The notes under the pieces are model-generated. The model searched no databases. It saw nothing but the letters and a program-made list of their open reading frames with translations, and was not told the origin of the DNA. The translations under genes were made by a program, and so were the position numbers. Of a DNA stretch of 64,000 nucleotides, positions 50,238 to 60,050 are shown one piece after another (positions within the stretch are counted from its first letter, which is position 1; each line of letters starts with the position of its first letter). This stretch comes from Methyloversatilis discipulorum (GTDB lineage Bacteria; Pseudomonadota; Gammaproteobacteria; Burkholderiales; Rhodocyclaceae): assembly GCF_000385375.1 (NCBI RefSeq), contig NZ_ARVV01000001.1, positions 1 to 64,000 on the forward strand, in the 5' to 3' direction.

Positions 50238-51310
50238 ACGCACGCGACAATTCGACCGGCGGCACCGTGCGTGCCGGCTACGTCCGGCCGCTGGACATCC
50301 GCAACGGCCGCATCGACATGGGCCACGGCGCTGGCGGCCGTGCCGCGGCGCAACTGATCGACGAAATCTTCCTCGCCGCCTTCGACAACCCCTTCCTGCG
50401 CCAGGGCAACGACGGCGCGTCGCTGGCCATCCCGCAGGGTAGCCGCCTGGTGATGGCGACCGACGCGCACGTCATTTCGCCGCTGTTCTTCCCCGGCGGC
50501 GACATCGGCGCGCTCAGCGTGCACGGCACGGTGAACGACGTGGCGATGATGGGCGCGACGCCGCTCTATCTGTCGGCCAGCTTCATCCTCGAAGAGGGCT
50601 TTCCGCTGGCTGATCTGAAGCGCATCGTGCAGTCGATGGCGGCAGCGGCGCGCGAAGCCGGCGTCGCGGTGGTCACCGGCGACACCAAGGTGGTGGAGCA
50701 GGGCAAGGGCGACGGTGTGTTCATCAGCACCACCGGCGTCGGCGTGGTGCCGCACGGCATCGACGTGTCGGGCGCGAATGCGCAGCCGGGCGACGTCATC
50801 CTGCTGTCGGGCACGGTGGGCGATCACGGCGTGGCGGTGCTGTCGCAGCGCGAATCGCTGGAGTTCGAAACGACCATCGTGTCGGACACCGCGGCGCTGA
50901 ACGGGCTGGTCGCCGACATGCTGTCGGTCTGTCCGGCGATCCGCACGCTGCGCGATCCGACCCGCGGCGGTGTCGCCACCACGCTGAACGAGATCGCCCG
51001 CCAGTCCGGCATCGGCATGCTGCTCGACGAAGCGGCGATACCGGTGAAGCCGGAGGTCGACGCCGCCTGCGAGCTGCTGGGGCTGGACCCGCTTTACGTC
51101 GCCAACGAAGGCAAGCTGCTGGCCATCGTGCCGGCCGAGCACGCCGACGCGGTGCTGGCGGCGATGCGCGCGCATCCGCGCGGTGCGGACGCAGCACGCA
51201 TCGGTGTCGTGATGGAGGACGCGCACCACTTCGTGCAAATGAACACCCGCTTCGGCGGCCGGCGCGTGGTCGACTGGCTGAGCGGAGAGCAGCTGCCGCG
51301 CATCTGCTGA
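50234..51310 (+). CDS. hypE: Carbamoyl dehydratase HypE
   Basis: 358 aa. Dehydrates the thiocarbamate on its C-terminal Cys to thiocyanate, the cyanide donor. The required terminal PRIC is present. MGHGAGGRAAAQLI, DTKVVEQGKGDGVFI and LRDPTRGGVATTLNE are diagnostic. ATG 50234 overlaps hypD by four bases. Confidence 0.97.
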   Translation: MNARDNSTGGTVRAGYVRPLDIRNGRIDMGHGAGGRAAAQLIDEIFLAAFDNPFLRQGNDGASLAIPQGSRLVMATDAHVISPLFFPGGDIGALSVHGTVNDVAMMGATPLYLSASFILEEGFPLADLKRIVQSMAAAAREAGVAVVTGDTKVVEQGKGDGVFISTTGVGVVPHGIDVSGANAQPGDVILLSGTVGDHGVAVLSQRESLEFETTIVSDTAALNGLVADMLSVCPAIRTLRDPTRGGVATTLNEIARQSGIGMLLDEAAIPVKPEVDAACELLGLDPLYVANEGKLLAIVPAEHADAVLAAMRAHPRGADAARIGVVMEDAHHFVQMNTRFGGRRVVDWLSGEQLPRIC

Positions 51311-51316
51311 ACCGCG

Positions 51317-51778
51317 ATGAGCGCCGACCGCGTCTATGCCAAGACCGACAAGGGCCGCGCTGAACTGCTGTCGCGCACCGGCACGCTGCGCGGACGGCTG
51401 CGCGCGGCGCTCATCGTCGTCAATGGTCAGGCACCGCTGTCGGCGCTGCAGGAGGTGATCGGCGACGGCGCGGCCGATCTGCTCGAAGAACTGCGCACGC
51501 TCGGCCATGTCGAGGCGGTTGAACCGGCAGCGCTGCCGGCCGCCAACGACAGCACGGCGCCGGCCAACGCGCTGCTCGAGATGCGGCGCGCCGATGCGAT
51601 GCACCGGCTGGCGCCCCACTTCGGGCCCGACGTGGCACTGGTCGCGCGCCCGCTGCTGGCTGCCGAAGACGCAGCCACCTTCAACTGCGCGCTCGACGCG
51701 ATCGAAAGCAAGCTCGCGCTCTACATGGGCCGCCGCGACGCCGCGCGCACGCTGGACGGACTGAGGCTGCAGAAATGA
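51317..51778 (+). CDS. Conserved-looking 153-aa protein of unknown function between hypE and hoxX
   Basis: I do not recognise a named family. The N-terminal half (about 5-75: KTDKGRAELLSRTGTLRGRLRAALIVVNG ... ADLLEELRTLGHVE, quoted in part as KGRAELLSR, LIVVNG, LLEELRTLGHV) has the shape of a winged-helix-like module found at the start of some proteobacterial cyclic-nucleotide or regulatory proteins. The C-terminal half is helical, with no cysteines. It starts six bases after hypE and overlaps hoxX by four, so it is part of the operon. Confidence 0.7.
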   Translation: MSADRVYAKTDKGRAELLSRTGTLRGRLRAALIVVNGQAPLSALQEVIGDGAADLLEELRTLGHVEAVEPAALPAANDSTAPANALLEMRRADAMHRLAPHFGPDVALVARPLLAAEDAATFNCALDAIESKLALYMGRRDAARTLDGLRLQK

Positions 51779-53520
51779 CGGTGCCGCTGCGCATCCTGCT
51801 GCTGTGCCACAGCTTCAACAGCCTGAGCCAGCGCCTGTACGCCGAACTGACGGCGCTCGGCCACACCTTGTCGGTCGAACTGGACATCGCCGACGCGGTG
51901 ACCGAAGAGGCGGTCGCGCTGTTCCAGCCGGACCTCGTGCTGGCCCCTTTCCTGAAGCGGCGCATCCCGGCGTCGGTGTGGCGCGCCCTGCCCTGTTTCG
52001 TCGTGCACCCCGGGCCGCCGGGCGACCGCGGTCCGGCCGCGCTCGACTGGGCCATCGTCGAAGGGCAGCGCGAGTGGGGCGTCACCGTGCTGCAGGCGGA
52101 CGGTGATTTCGACGCCGGCCCGGTGTGGGGGGCCGCGACCTTCCCGCTGCGTGCGGCGTCCAAGGGCGCGATCTACCGGCGCGAGGTGACCGAAGCGGCG
52201 CTCGCGGCGACCTTGCAGGCGCTCGCCCGCTTCACTGCCGGTGACGCGCCGCAGAACAGTCTGCCCGCCGCCGACGGCTGGCGCGGGGTGCTGCCGCAGT
52301 CGCGCCGCGCGATCGACTGGTCGCACGACGACAGCGCCACCGTGCTGGCGAAAGTACACGCGTCCGACGGCCAGCCGGGCGTGGTCGACGCGCTGTTCAG
52401 CCAGCCCTGCCGGCTGTTCGACGCGCACCCGGCGACGCAGCAAGCGCTGGCCGGTCTTGGCGGTGCGCCGGGCGACGTGCTGGCGCAGCGTGACGGCGCG
52501 CTGCTGCGCCGGACCGTCGATGGCGGTGTCTGGATAGGCCGCGTGTCGGTCGCGCTCGGCGACGCTGCGTCGCCGATCAAGCTGCCGGCGACGCAGGCCC
52601 TTGCGGCGGAGACGGCGGCGCTGCCCGAACGCGCAGTACCGCTCATGCGGGCAGCCGATGAATGGGCCGAATTGCGCTACACCGAGCACGGCGAGCGCGG
52701 CTCCCGCGTCGGCGTGCTCAGCTTCGATTTCTGCAACGGCGCGATGTCCACCGCACAGTGTCAGCGCCTGCGCGACGCGCTGGTCGAGGTGAAGCGGCGC
52801 GACACGCAGGTCCTGCTGATCGCTGGCGGCGACGGTTTCTTCAGCAACGGCATCGACCTGAACTGCATCGAGGCGGCGGCGCACCGCGACGGCGACAGTG
52901 CGGCCGACGAGTCGTGGCGCAACATCAACGCGATGAACGACGTCGCGCTGGAAATCATCACCTGTACCGACCGCCTCACGGTGTCGCTGCTGCGCGGCAA
53001 CGCCGGTGCCGGCGGCGCCTTTCTCGCGCTGGCGGCGGACGAGGTATGGGCGCAGCGCGGCGTCATGCTGAACCCGCACTACAAGAACATGGGCAATCTG
53101 TACGGCTCGGAGTACTGGACCTACCTCGCGCCGCGCCGGCTCGGTGCAGATGGCGCGCGCGCACTGATGCAGAGCCGGCTGCCGCTGTCGGCGCCGGAAG
53201 CGCTGCGCATCGGCTTCGTCGACCGCTGCCTCGACGTGCCCGCCGGCGACGCGCTCGATGCGGCGGTGCAGGAAGCCCGGCTGCTGGCCGCGTCGTACAA
53301 TCTGCGCGATCGCGTCATGCGCAAGCAGACCGAGCGCGCGGCCCACGAAGCCGAACGTCCGCTCGCCGATTACCGCAAGGAAGAACTGTCCCGCATGCAC
53401 CGCAATTTCTACGGCTTCGACCCCAGCTACCACGTCGCGCGCCACCACTTCGTGCACAAGCTGCCGCATGCGTGGACGCCGCGCCACCTGGCCGTGCACC
53501 GCGAGGTCGCCGCGCGATGA
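51775..53520 (+). CDS. hoxX: HypX/HoxX, CO-ligand biosynthesis protein
   Basis: 581 aa bifunctional protein: N-terminal formyltransferase-like part (FVVHPGPPGDRGPAALDWAI) and C-terminal enoyl-CoA hydratase-like part (GGDGFFSNGIDLN, LRGNAGAGGAFLALAADEVW). HypX makes CO from formyl-THF via formyl-CoA for the active-site CO ligand under aerobic conditions. Together with the hupF/hupI genes this fits hydrogenases that mature in air. Start overlaps the preceding gene. Confidence 0.95.
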   Translation: MTVPLRILLLCHSFNSLSQRLYAELTALGHTLSVELDIADAVTEEAVALFQPDLVLAPFLKRRIPASVWRALPCFVVHPGPPGDRGPAALDWAIVEGQREWGVTVLQADGDFDAGPVWGAATFPLRAASKGAIYRREVTEAALAATLQALARFTAGDAPQNSLPAADGWRGVLPQSRRAIDWSHDDSATVLAKVHASDGQPGVVDALFSQPCRLFDAHPATQQALAGLGGAPGDVLAQRDGALLRRTVDGGVWIGRVSVALGDAASPIKLPATQALAAETAALPERAVPLMRAADEWAELRYTEHGERGSRVGVLSFDFCNGAMSTAQCQRLRDALVEVKRRDTQVLLIAGGDGFFSNGIDLNCIEAAAHRDGDSAADESWRNINAMNDVALEIITCTDRLTVSLLRGNAGAGGAFLALAADEVWAQRGVMLNPHYKNMGNLYGSEYWTYLAPRRLGADGARALMQSRLPLSAPEALRIGFVDRCLDVPAGDALDAAVQEARLLAASYNLRDRVMRKQTERAAHEAERPLADYRKEELSRMHRNFYGFDPSYHVARHHFVHKLPHAWTPRHLAVHREVAAR

Positions 53521-54965
53521 ACGCCAGCCTGCGCGTACCCACCGTGCTGGTGGTCGATGACGAAGTGCGCTCGCAGGACGCGATGCGCCGCACGCTGGAA
53601 GAGGACTTCACCGTGCTCACCGCCAGCGGCGCCGACGACGCGCGCCAGCAGCTGGAGCGGCACGAGGTGAACGTCATCCTGTGCGACCAGCGCATGCCGG
53701 GCCTGACCGGCGTGCTGTTCCTGAAGGAGGTGCGCGAACGCTGGCCCGACGTCGTGCGCATCGTCATTTCCGGCTACACCGATTCTGAAGACATCATTGC
53801 CGGCATCAACGACGCCGGCATCTACCAGTACATCCTGAAACCGTGGGTGCCCGACCACCTGCTGGCCACCGTGCGCAACGCCGCCGAGGCGCAGACGCTG
53901 CAGCAGGAAACCGCCCGCCTCGACCTCGAACTGCGCACCGCCACGCCGGTGCTGCGCCAGCGTGCCGCGCACAAGCTGGAGCGCGCGCGCCGCACTTTCG
54001 GCTTCGACCGCATCGAACGTTCGGCCGGCAGCCCGCTCGACTCGGTGTGTGAAATGGCCGCACGTGTCGCCCGCTACGACCTGTCGGTGCTGGTGCTCGG
54101 CGAATCCGGCACCGGCAAGGAGCTGCTGGCACGCGCCATCCATTACGCCAGTCCGCGCGCCAATGGCGCCTTCGTCGTCGAGAACTGCGCGGCGATACCG
54201 GAAACCCTGCTCGAATCCGAACTGTTTGGCCACAAGCGCGGTGCCTTCACCGGCGCCTACGAAGACCACATCGGCCTCTTCCAGCGCGCCGACGGCGGCA
54301 CCGTGTTCCTCGACGAGATCGGCGAAACCTCGCCCGCGTTCCAGGTGCGCCTGCTGCGCGTGCTGCAGGAAGGCGAGGTGCGGCCGGTCGGCGGCACGCG
54401 CGCGGTGCCGGTGGACGTGCGCGTCATCGCCGCCACCCACCGCGACCTCGAACAGCGAGTGCGCGAAGGGCTGTTCCGCGAGGATCTGTACTACCGCATC
54501 GCGGGCGCCACCTTCACCGTGCCGCCACTGCGCGAACGCGTCGGCGACATCGAGCCGATCGCCCGCCGCGTGGTCGACGAAGTGGGCATCGAACTGGGCC
54601 GCCCGGGCGCCTCGCTGACCGACGAGGCGATGGCCTGTCTGATGGGCTATCCGTGGCCCGGCAACATCCGCGAACTGCGCAACGAACTGGCGCGCGCGCT
54701 GGCGCTGAGCGACAGCGAACGCATCGAGGCGCAGTCGCTGTCGCTGCGCGTGCTGCACGGCCAGGCCGGCCTGACCGCCACCGCCAGCGCGACGCCCTTG
54801 CCGGCCAGCGGTACGCTGGCCGAGCGGCTGGACGCGATCGAGGCCATGGTGCTGCGCGAAACCCTGCTCCGCCACCGCTGGAACAAGACGCGCGCCGCCA
54901 AGGAACTGGGCCTGTCCCGGGTCGGTCTGCGTGGAAAGATGGTGCGCTTCGGGCTGGAGGGCTGA
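53517..54965 (+). CDS. hoxA: Sigma-54-dependent hydrogenase response regulator HoxA/HupR
   Basis: 482 aa. Receiver domain at 10-125 with Asp in DQRMPG and Lys in LKPW; AAA+ sigma-54 activator with Walker A GESGTGKE, GAFTGA loop intact (KRGAFTGAYEDH), Walker B GGTVFLDEIGE; C-terminal Fis-type HTH (NKTRAAKELGLSRVGLRGKM). HoxA activates hydrogenase promoters; in the Ralstonia system it works unphosphorylated. It overlaps hoxX and hoxF. Its target is likely the -24/-12 element before hyaA. Confidence 0.93.
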   Translation: MNASLRVPTVLVVDDEVRSQDAMRRTLEEDFTVLTASGADDARQQLERHEVNVILCDQRMPGLTGVLFLKEVRERWPDVVRIVISGYTDSEDIIAGINDAGIYQYILKPWVPDHLLATVRNAAEAQTLQQETARLDLELRTATPVLRQRAAHKLERARRTFGFDRIERSAGSPLDSVCEMAARVARYDLSVLVLGESGTGKELLARAIHYASPRANGAFVVENCAAIPETLLESELFGHKRGAFTGAYEDHIGLFQRADGGTVFLDEIGETSPAFQVRLLRVLQEGEVRPVGGTRAVPVDVRVIAATHRDLEQRVREGLFREDLYYRIAGATFTVPPLRERVGDIEPIARRVVDEVGIELGRPGASLTDEAMACLMGYPWPGNIRELRNELARALALSDSERIEAQSLSLRVLHGQAGLTATASATPLPASGTLAERLDAIEAMVLRETLLRHRWNKTRAAKELGLSRVGLRGKMVRFGLEG

Positions 54966-56797
54966 TGGTCGACGCTGCGGGCATCGTGAGCGGGCAGATG
55001 CGGGCGGCCGCCGACGTGGTGCTCGACCGCTGGCAGCGTGATCCGCACGCGCTGGTGCAGGTGCTGCGTGAAACGCAGGCGGTCACGCACTGGCTGCCGC
55101 GCCCGCTGCTCGCCCACATCTCTGCCGCACTCGGTCTGACGCTCGCGCAGGTCGAAGGCGTGGCCGGCTTCTACCGCTTCTTCCACACCCGCCCGGTCGG
55201 CCGCACGCGGCTGCTGTTCTCCGACAACATCACCGACCGCATGCTGGGCAGCGAAGCGCTGCTGGCGCAGCTGTGCGCCCGCCTCGGCGTGGCGCCGGGC
55301 GAGGTCGATGCGCACGGCCGTTTCAGCGTCGACCGCTGTTCCTGTACCGGGCTGTGCGACCAGGGGCCGGCGCTGCTGGTGAATCACCATCAGGTCCTTA
55401 CGCGGCTGGACGCGGCGCGCGTCGATGCGCTGGCCGATCTGCTGCTCGCCGGCGCGCCGGTCGAGCGGTGGCCGGCCGAGTGGTTCGACGTGATCGACGG
55501 CGTGCAGCGGGCCGACGTGCTGCTCAGCGGTCTGGCCGCCGACGCACCGACGCTGCCGGCGGTGCTCGCGCAGTCGCCGCAGGCACTGCTCGACGAAGTG
55601 GCGCAGTCCGGCCTGCGCGGACGCGGCGGCGCCGGCTTCCCGACCGCGCGCAAATGGCAGGCCTGCCGCGACGCCGCCGGCGACCTGCGCGTCGTCGTCT
55701 GCAACGCCGACGAGGGCGAGCCCGGCACCTTCAAGGACCGCGTGCTGCTGGCGAGTCACGCCGACGCCGTGTTCGACGGCATGACGGTGGCGGCGCGCGC
55801 GGTCGGCGCGCAGCAGGGCTTTCTATACCTGCGCGGCGAATACCGCTACCTGCTGCCGCAACTCGAAGAAGTGCTCGCGCGCCGCCGCGCGCAGGGCCTG
55901 CTTGGCCGTGACGCGTGCGGCGTCGTTGGTTTCGACTTCGATATCGCCATCCATCTGGGCGCTGGCGCCTACGTCTGCGGCGAAGAATCGGCGCTGATCG
56001 AATCGCTGGAGGGCAAGCGCGGCACGCCGCGCATCCGTCCGCCCTTCCCGGTGCAGGCCGGCTATCTCGGCCGGCCGACCGTCGTGAACAACGTCGAAAC
56101 CTTCTGCGCGGTCGCCCACATCGCGCGCCGCGGCGGCGCCTGGTGGGCCGGCATCGGCACCGCGCAATCGACCGGCACCAAGATCCATTCGGTGTCCGGC
56201 GACTGCGCGCGGCCCGGTCTGTACGAATACCCACTGGGCACGCCCATCGCGCAGATACTGAAAGACTGTGGCGCGGGCGACGTGCAGGCGGTACAGGTCG
56301 GCGGGCCGTCCGGCGCCTGCGTGCCGGCGTCCGAATTCAACCGCGCCATCGCCTTCGAGGACGTGCCGAGCGCCGGTGCCTTCACGGTGTTCGACCGCTC
56401 GCGCGACCTGTTCGAGGTGGCGCGCCACTTTGCCCGCTTCTTCGCGCACGAGAGCTGTGGCCTGTGCACGCCCTGCCGCGTCGGCACCGAACTGGTGGTG
56501 CGGCGTCTGGACAAGCTGGCGCACGCGCGCGGCGCCGGCAGCGCGTCGGCCTTCGACATCGACCGCCTGCACGATCTGGACATCGCGCTGCACAGTGGCA
56601 CCCACTGCGGTCTGGGCGCTTCGGCCTGCAACCCGCTGCGCGACACGATGCGTCATTTCGGCGACGCCTACGCGCAGCGTGCGACCGCGCCGCAGTTTCA
56701 GCCCGATCTCGACCTCGACGCCGAACTGTCGTCGGCGCGCCGCGCCACCGGCCGCAGCGACGCCGGCGCCCATCTGCACACGGACACGCCGGCATGA
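54965..56797 (+). CDS. hoxF: NAD-reducing hydrogenase diaphorase subunit HoxF
   Basis: 610 aa NuoE-NuoF fusion of the soluble bidirectional hydrogenase. N-terminal NuoE-like [2Fe-2S] motif CSCTGLCDQGPALLVN (about 122-138). NuoF part: GRGGAGFPTARKW (NADH/FMN site), NADEGEPGTFKDR, GAGAYVCGEESALIES, and the [4Fe-4S] ligands in ESCGLCTPCRVGT with a later Cys. Start ATG 54965 overlaps the hoxA stop by one base (TGATG). Confidence 0.95.
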   Translation: MVDAAGIVSGQMRAAADVVLDRWQRDPHALVQVLRETQAVTHWLPRPLLAHISAALGLTLAQVEGVAGFYRFFHTRPVGRTRLLFSDNITDRMLGSEALLAQLCARLGVAPGEVDAHGRFSVDRCSCTGLCDQGPALLVNHHQVLTRLDAARVDALADLLLAGAPVERWPAEWFDVIDGVQRADVLLSGLAADAPTLPAVLAQSPQALLDEVAQSGLRGRGGAGFPTARKWQACRDAAGDLRVVVCNADEGEPGTFKDRVLLASHADAVFDGMTVAARAVGAQQGFLYLRGEYRYLLPQLEEVLARRRAQGLLGRDACGVVGFDFDIAIHLGAGAYVCGEESALIESLEGKRGTPRIRPPFPVQAGYLGRPTVVNNVETFCAVAHIARRGGAWWAGIGTAQSTGTKIHSVSGDCARPGLYEYPLGTPIAQILKDCGAGDVQAVQVGGPSGACVPASEFNRAIAFEDVPSAGAFTVFDRSRDLFEVARHFARFFAHESCGLCTPCRVGTELVVRRLDKLAHARGAGSASAFDIDRLHDLDIALHSGTHCGLGASACNPLRDTMRHFGDAYAQRATAPQFQPDLDLDAELSSARRATGRSDAGAHLHTDTPA

Positions 56798-57486
56798 GCG
56801 CCGTCGATCCGACCTTCGATCTCGATGGCCAGCCGGTCGCGCTGCAGCCGGGCGACACGATACTGAGCGCCGCGGCGCGCGCCGGGCTCGACATCCCTCA
56901 CCTGTGCTGGAGCGAAGAGGTGTCGGGCAGCGCGTCGTGCCGGCTGTGCACGGTGCTGGCCGACGGCCGCCCGGTGGCCGCCTGCGTGACGCCGGCGGTG
57001 GCCGGACAGAAGGTCGAATGCCGTACCGCCTCGCTGGCCACGCAGCGCCTGCGCCTGCTGCAGATGCTGTTCGTCGAGGGCAATCACTTCTGCCCCGGCT
57101 GCGAGAAGAGCGGCAACTGCGTGCTGCAGGTTCAGGCCGAACGCGCCGGCATGACCGAGCTGCATTTCGAGGTGCTGAACCCGGAGCGGCCGGTCGACGC
57201 GAGCCATCCCGACGTGCTGTTCGAACCGAACCGCTGCATCCTGTGCCAGCTCTGCGTGCGTGCCAGCGACGAACTCGACGGCAAGCGGGTGTTCGCCATC
57301 GGCGGCCACGGCATCGCCACCCGGCTGCTGATCGACAGCCCGAGCGGCCGGCTCGGGGACAGCGCGCTGTCGGTCGACGACCGCGCAGCCCACATCTGCC
57401 CGGTCGGCGCGCTGCTGCCCAAGCGCGTCGGCTTCGCGGTGCCGATAGGCCAGCGCCGCTTCGACACCGAGGACACGCGCGGATGA
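56794..57486 (+). CDS. hoxU: NAD-reducing hydrogenase diaphorase subunit HoxU
   Basis: 230 aa NuoG-like small iron-sulfur subunit. [2Fe-2S] ligands in HLCWSEEVSGSASCRLC and a later Cys; [4Fe-4S] ligands in HFCPGCEKSGNC; NRCILCQLCVRASDE and HICPVGALL. Transfers electrons between HoxF and HoxY. Overlaps hoxF and hoxY by four bases. Confidence 0.95.
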   Translation: MSAVDPTFDLDGQPVALQPGDTILSAAARAGLDIPHLCWSEEVSGSASCRLCTVLADGRPVAACVTPAVAGQKVECRTASLATQRLRLLQMLFVEGNHFCPGCEKSGNCVLQVQAERAGMTELHFEVLNPERPVDASHPDVLFEPNRCILCQLCVRASDELDGKRVFAIGGHGIATRLLIDSPSGRLGDSALSVDDRAAHICPVGALLPKRVGFAVPIGQRRFDTEDTRG

Positions 57487-58025
57487 ACGCGACCTCCCCA
57501 TCACCGCGCAAGCTGCGCGTCGCCACCGTGTCGCTGGCCGGCTGCTTCGGCTGCCACATGTCGCTGCTCGACATCGACGAGCGGCTGTTCGATCTGGTCG
57601 AGCGGGTCGAATTCGACCGCTCGCCGCTGACCGACATCAAGACCGTCGGTGAGGTCGAGCCATGCGACATCGGCCTGGTCGAAGGCGGCCTGTGCAATGC
57701 CGAGAACGTCGAGGTGCTGCGCGCCTTCCGCGCCCGCTGCACCGTGCTGGTGGCGGTTGGTGCCTGCGCCATCACCGGCGGCCTGCCCGCGCTGCGCAAT
57801 CACCTCGACGTCGGCGACGTCATGCAGTCGGTGTATGGTCGGGTGCCGGACGACCCGGAACTGCCGCTGCCGCTGAACCGCGTGCTGCCGATACACGAGG
57901 TGGTGCGCATCGACCACGCGCTGCCCGGCTGCCCGCCGCCGGCCGACGCTTTCTGGCAACTGCTGCAGGACCTGATCGCCGGACGCACGCCGGTGCCGGC
58001 GCCCGGCCTCATCCGCTACGACTGA
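57483..58025 (+). CDS. hoxY: NAD-reducing hydrogenase small subunit HoxY
   Basis: 180 aa, short small-subunit type with only the proximal cluster: GCFGCHMSLLD, EGGLCN, GACAITGG and LPGCPPPAD. No Tat signal, so cytosolic. Overlaps hoxU. Completes the hydrogenase module with HoxH. Confidence 0.95.
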   Translation: MNATSPSPRKLRVATVSLAGCFGCHMSLLDIDERLFDLVERVEFDRSPLTDIKTVGEVEPCDIGLVEGGLCNAENVEVLRAFRARCTVLVAVGACAITGGLPALRNHLDVGDVMQSVYGRVPDDPELPLPLNRVLPIHEVVRIDHALPGCPPPADAFWQLLQDLIAGRTPVPAPGLIRYD

Positions 58026-58038
58026 AGCATTCAGGATC

Positions 58039-59559
58039 ATGGATACGCGCCCGCTCGAAACCGCTGCCGACTCCAAAGGATTGCGCCGCATCGCGATCGA
58101 TCCGCTGTCGCGCGTCGAAGGCCATGGCAAGGTGACGCTGCTACTCGACGACGACAACCGCGTGCGGCAGGCGCGGCTGCACATCGTCGAATTCCGCGGC
58201 TTCGAGAAATTCATCGAAGGCCGGCCCTACTGGGAAGTGCCGGTCATGGTGCAGCGGCTGTGCGGCATCTGCCCGGTGTCGCACCATCTGGCCGCATCTA
58301 AGGCCTTCGATCGCGTGGTCGGCGGCTGGCCGGTGCCGCCGGCGGCCGATCGCATCCGCCGCCTCATGCACTACGGCCAGATCGTGCAGAGCCACGCGCT
58401 GCACTTTTTCCACCTCGCCTCGCCCGACCTGCTGTTCGGTTTCGACGCCGAGGTCGATCGGCGCAACATCGTCGGCGTGGCCGCCGCCTTTCCGGACGCC
58501 GCGAGTCAGGGCGTCATGCTGCGCAAGTTCGGTCAGGAGGTGATCCGCATCACCTCGGGCAAGCGTATTCATGGCACCGGCGCCATACCCGGCGGCATGA
58601 ACCGCGCGGTCGATCCGGCCGAGCGCGACGCGCTGCGCGCCGAACTGCCGCAGGTACTGGCCTGGGCGCAGGACGCGGTGTCGCTTGCCCGCCGGCTGCA
58701 CGAAAGCCTGCCGGCGCGCTACGCCGACTTCGCCGACACGCCGGCGGCCATGATGTCGCTGGTCGGCCGCGACGGCGCGATGGAGCTGTACGACGGCGTG
58801 CTGCGGCTGCGCGAAGCCGACGGGCGCATTGCCATCGACGGCTTCGACGACCAGCGCTACCGCGAACTGATCGCTGAAGCGGTCAAGCCCTGGACCTATA
58901 TGAAATTCCCCTACCGCCGCGACCTCGGTGTCGACGACGGCTGGTACCGCGTCGGACCGCTGGCGCGCGTGCAGAACTGCGACTTCATCCCGACGCCGCG
59001 CGCCGAAGAGGCGCGCCAGGCCTTCGTCGCCGCACACGCGGGGCGGCCGGTGCACGCGGTGCTGGCCACCCACTGGGCACGCATGATCGAACTGCTGCAC
59101 GGCGTCGAAACGGTCGCCGCGCTGCTCGACGATGCGCTGATCACCGGCGGTCCGCTGCAGGCCGAGGGGCCGCGCCAGCGCTCGGGCATCGGCATCATCG
59201 AAGCGCCGCGCGGCACGCTGATCCACGAATACGAAGTCGGCGACGACGACCTGGTTACGCGCTGCAATCTGATCGTATCGACCACGCACAACAACCAGGC
59301 GATGAACGAGGCGGTGCGCGCTGTGGCGCTGCGCTATCTCGACGGCGAAACGATTACCGAAGGCCTGCTCAATCACATCGAGGTGGCCGTGCGCGCCTAC
59401 GATCCCTGCCTGTCCTGCGCCACGCACGCGCTCGGTCAGATGCCGCTGGCGGTGAGCCTGCGCGCGGCCGACGGTCGCGTGCTCGACCACGTGCTGCGCA
59501 GCTCGACCGGCGAACTGCTGCGCGACGGCCCGGCGCACGACGCCGAGGCGGCGCAATGA
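58039..59559 (+). CDS. hoxH: NAD-reducing hydrogenase large subunit HoxH
   Basis: 506 aa group 3d Ni-Fe subunit. Active-site Cys pairs in [11 protein letters not shown] and DPCLSCATH. About 43 residues follow the terminal His and should be trimmed by HoxW; the extension is fairly long (starts ALGQMPLAV). RVEGHGKV and [14 protein letters not shown] are typical. HoxI is not seen. Confidence 0.96.
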   Translation: MDTRPLETAADSKGLRRIAIDPLSRVEGHGKVTLLLDDDNRVRQARLHIVEFRGFEKFIEGRPYWEVPVMVQRLCGICPVSHHLAASKAFDRVVGGWPVPPAADRIRRLMHYGQIVQSHALHFFHLASPDLLFGFDAEVDRRNIVGVAAAFPDAASQGVMLRKFGQEVIRITSGKRIHGTGAIPGGMNRAVDPAERDALRAELPQVLAWAQDAVSLARRLHESLPARYADFADTPAAMMSLVGRDGAMELYDGVLRLREADGRIAIDGFDDQRYRELIAEAVKPWTYMKFPYRRDLGVDDGWYRVGPLARVQNCDFIPTPRAEEARQAFVAAHAGRPVHAVLATHWARMIELLHGVETVAALLDDALITGGPLQAEGPRQRSGIGIIEAPRGTLIHEYEVGDDDLVTRCNLIVSTTHNNQAMNEAVRAVALRYLDGETITEGLLNHIEVAVRAYDPCLSCATHALGQMPLAVSLRAADGRVLDHVLRSSTGELLRDGPAHDAEAAQ

Positions 59560-60050
59560 CGGCGCCGCTGCTGGTGCTGGGCTGGGGCAATCCGAGCCGC
59601 GGCGACGACGCGCTCGGCCCGATGCTGGTCGATGCGCTGGCGGCGTATGCCGGACGCGCGCTGCCCGCCGGCAGCGTGGAGTGCCTCAGCGACTACCAGC
59701 TGCAGATCGAGCACGCGCTCGATCTGGTCGGCCGCGAACGCGTGCTCTTCGTCGACGCCGCACGCGGGCTGGATGCCGCCTGTCAGATGCGCAGGGTCGA
59801 GCCGCAGCGCGAGCGCCAGATCACCAGCCACGCGCTGTCGCCGGAAGCGCTGCTGCAGGTATTCGTCGATCTGCAGCGCCGCGCACCGCCGGTGTGTGAT
59901 GTACTGGCCATCCGCGGCCGCCGCTGGGAACTGGGCGAGGAGCCGGATGCGCAGGCCGAGGCCGATCTCGAACAGGCGCTCGCCCGGGCGCGCGGCTGGC
60001 TGCACGACGCCGTCGCCTGCGGCGCGCACACCGAAGGAGTGAATGCATGA
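59556..60050 (+). CDS. hoxW: Hydrogenase maturation protease HoxW
   Basis: 164 aa. Hydrogenase endopeptidase family: LVLGWGNPSRGDDALGP, FVDAARGLD and SHALSPEALLQVF hold the metal-sensing Asp, Asp and His. Processes HoxH. Overlaps hoxH and hoxB by four bases each. Confidence 0.93.
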   Translation: MTAPLLVLGWGNPSRGDDALGPMLVDALAAYAGRALPAGSVECLSDYQLQIEHALDLVGRERVLFVDAARGLDAACQMRRVEPQRERQITSHALSPEALLQVFVDLQRRAPPVCDVLAIRGRRWELGEEPDAQAEADLEQALARARGWLHDAVACGAHTEGVNA

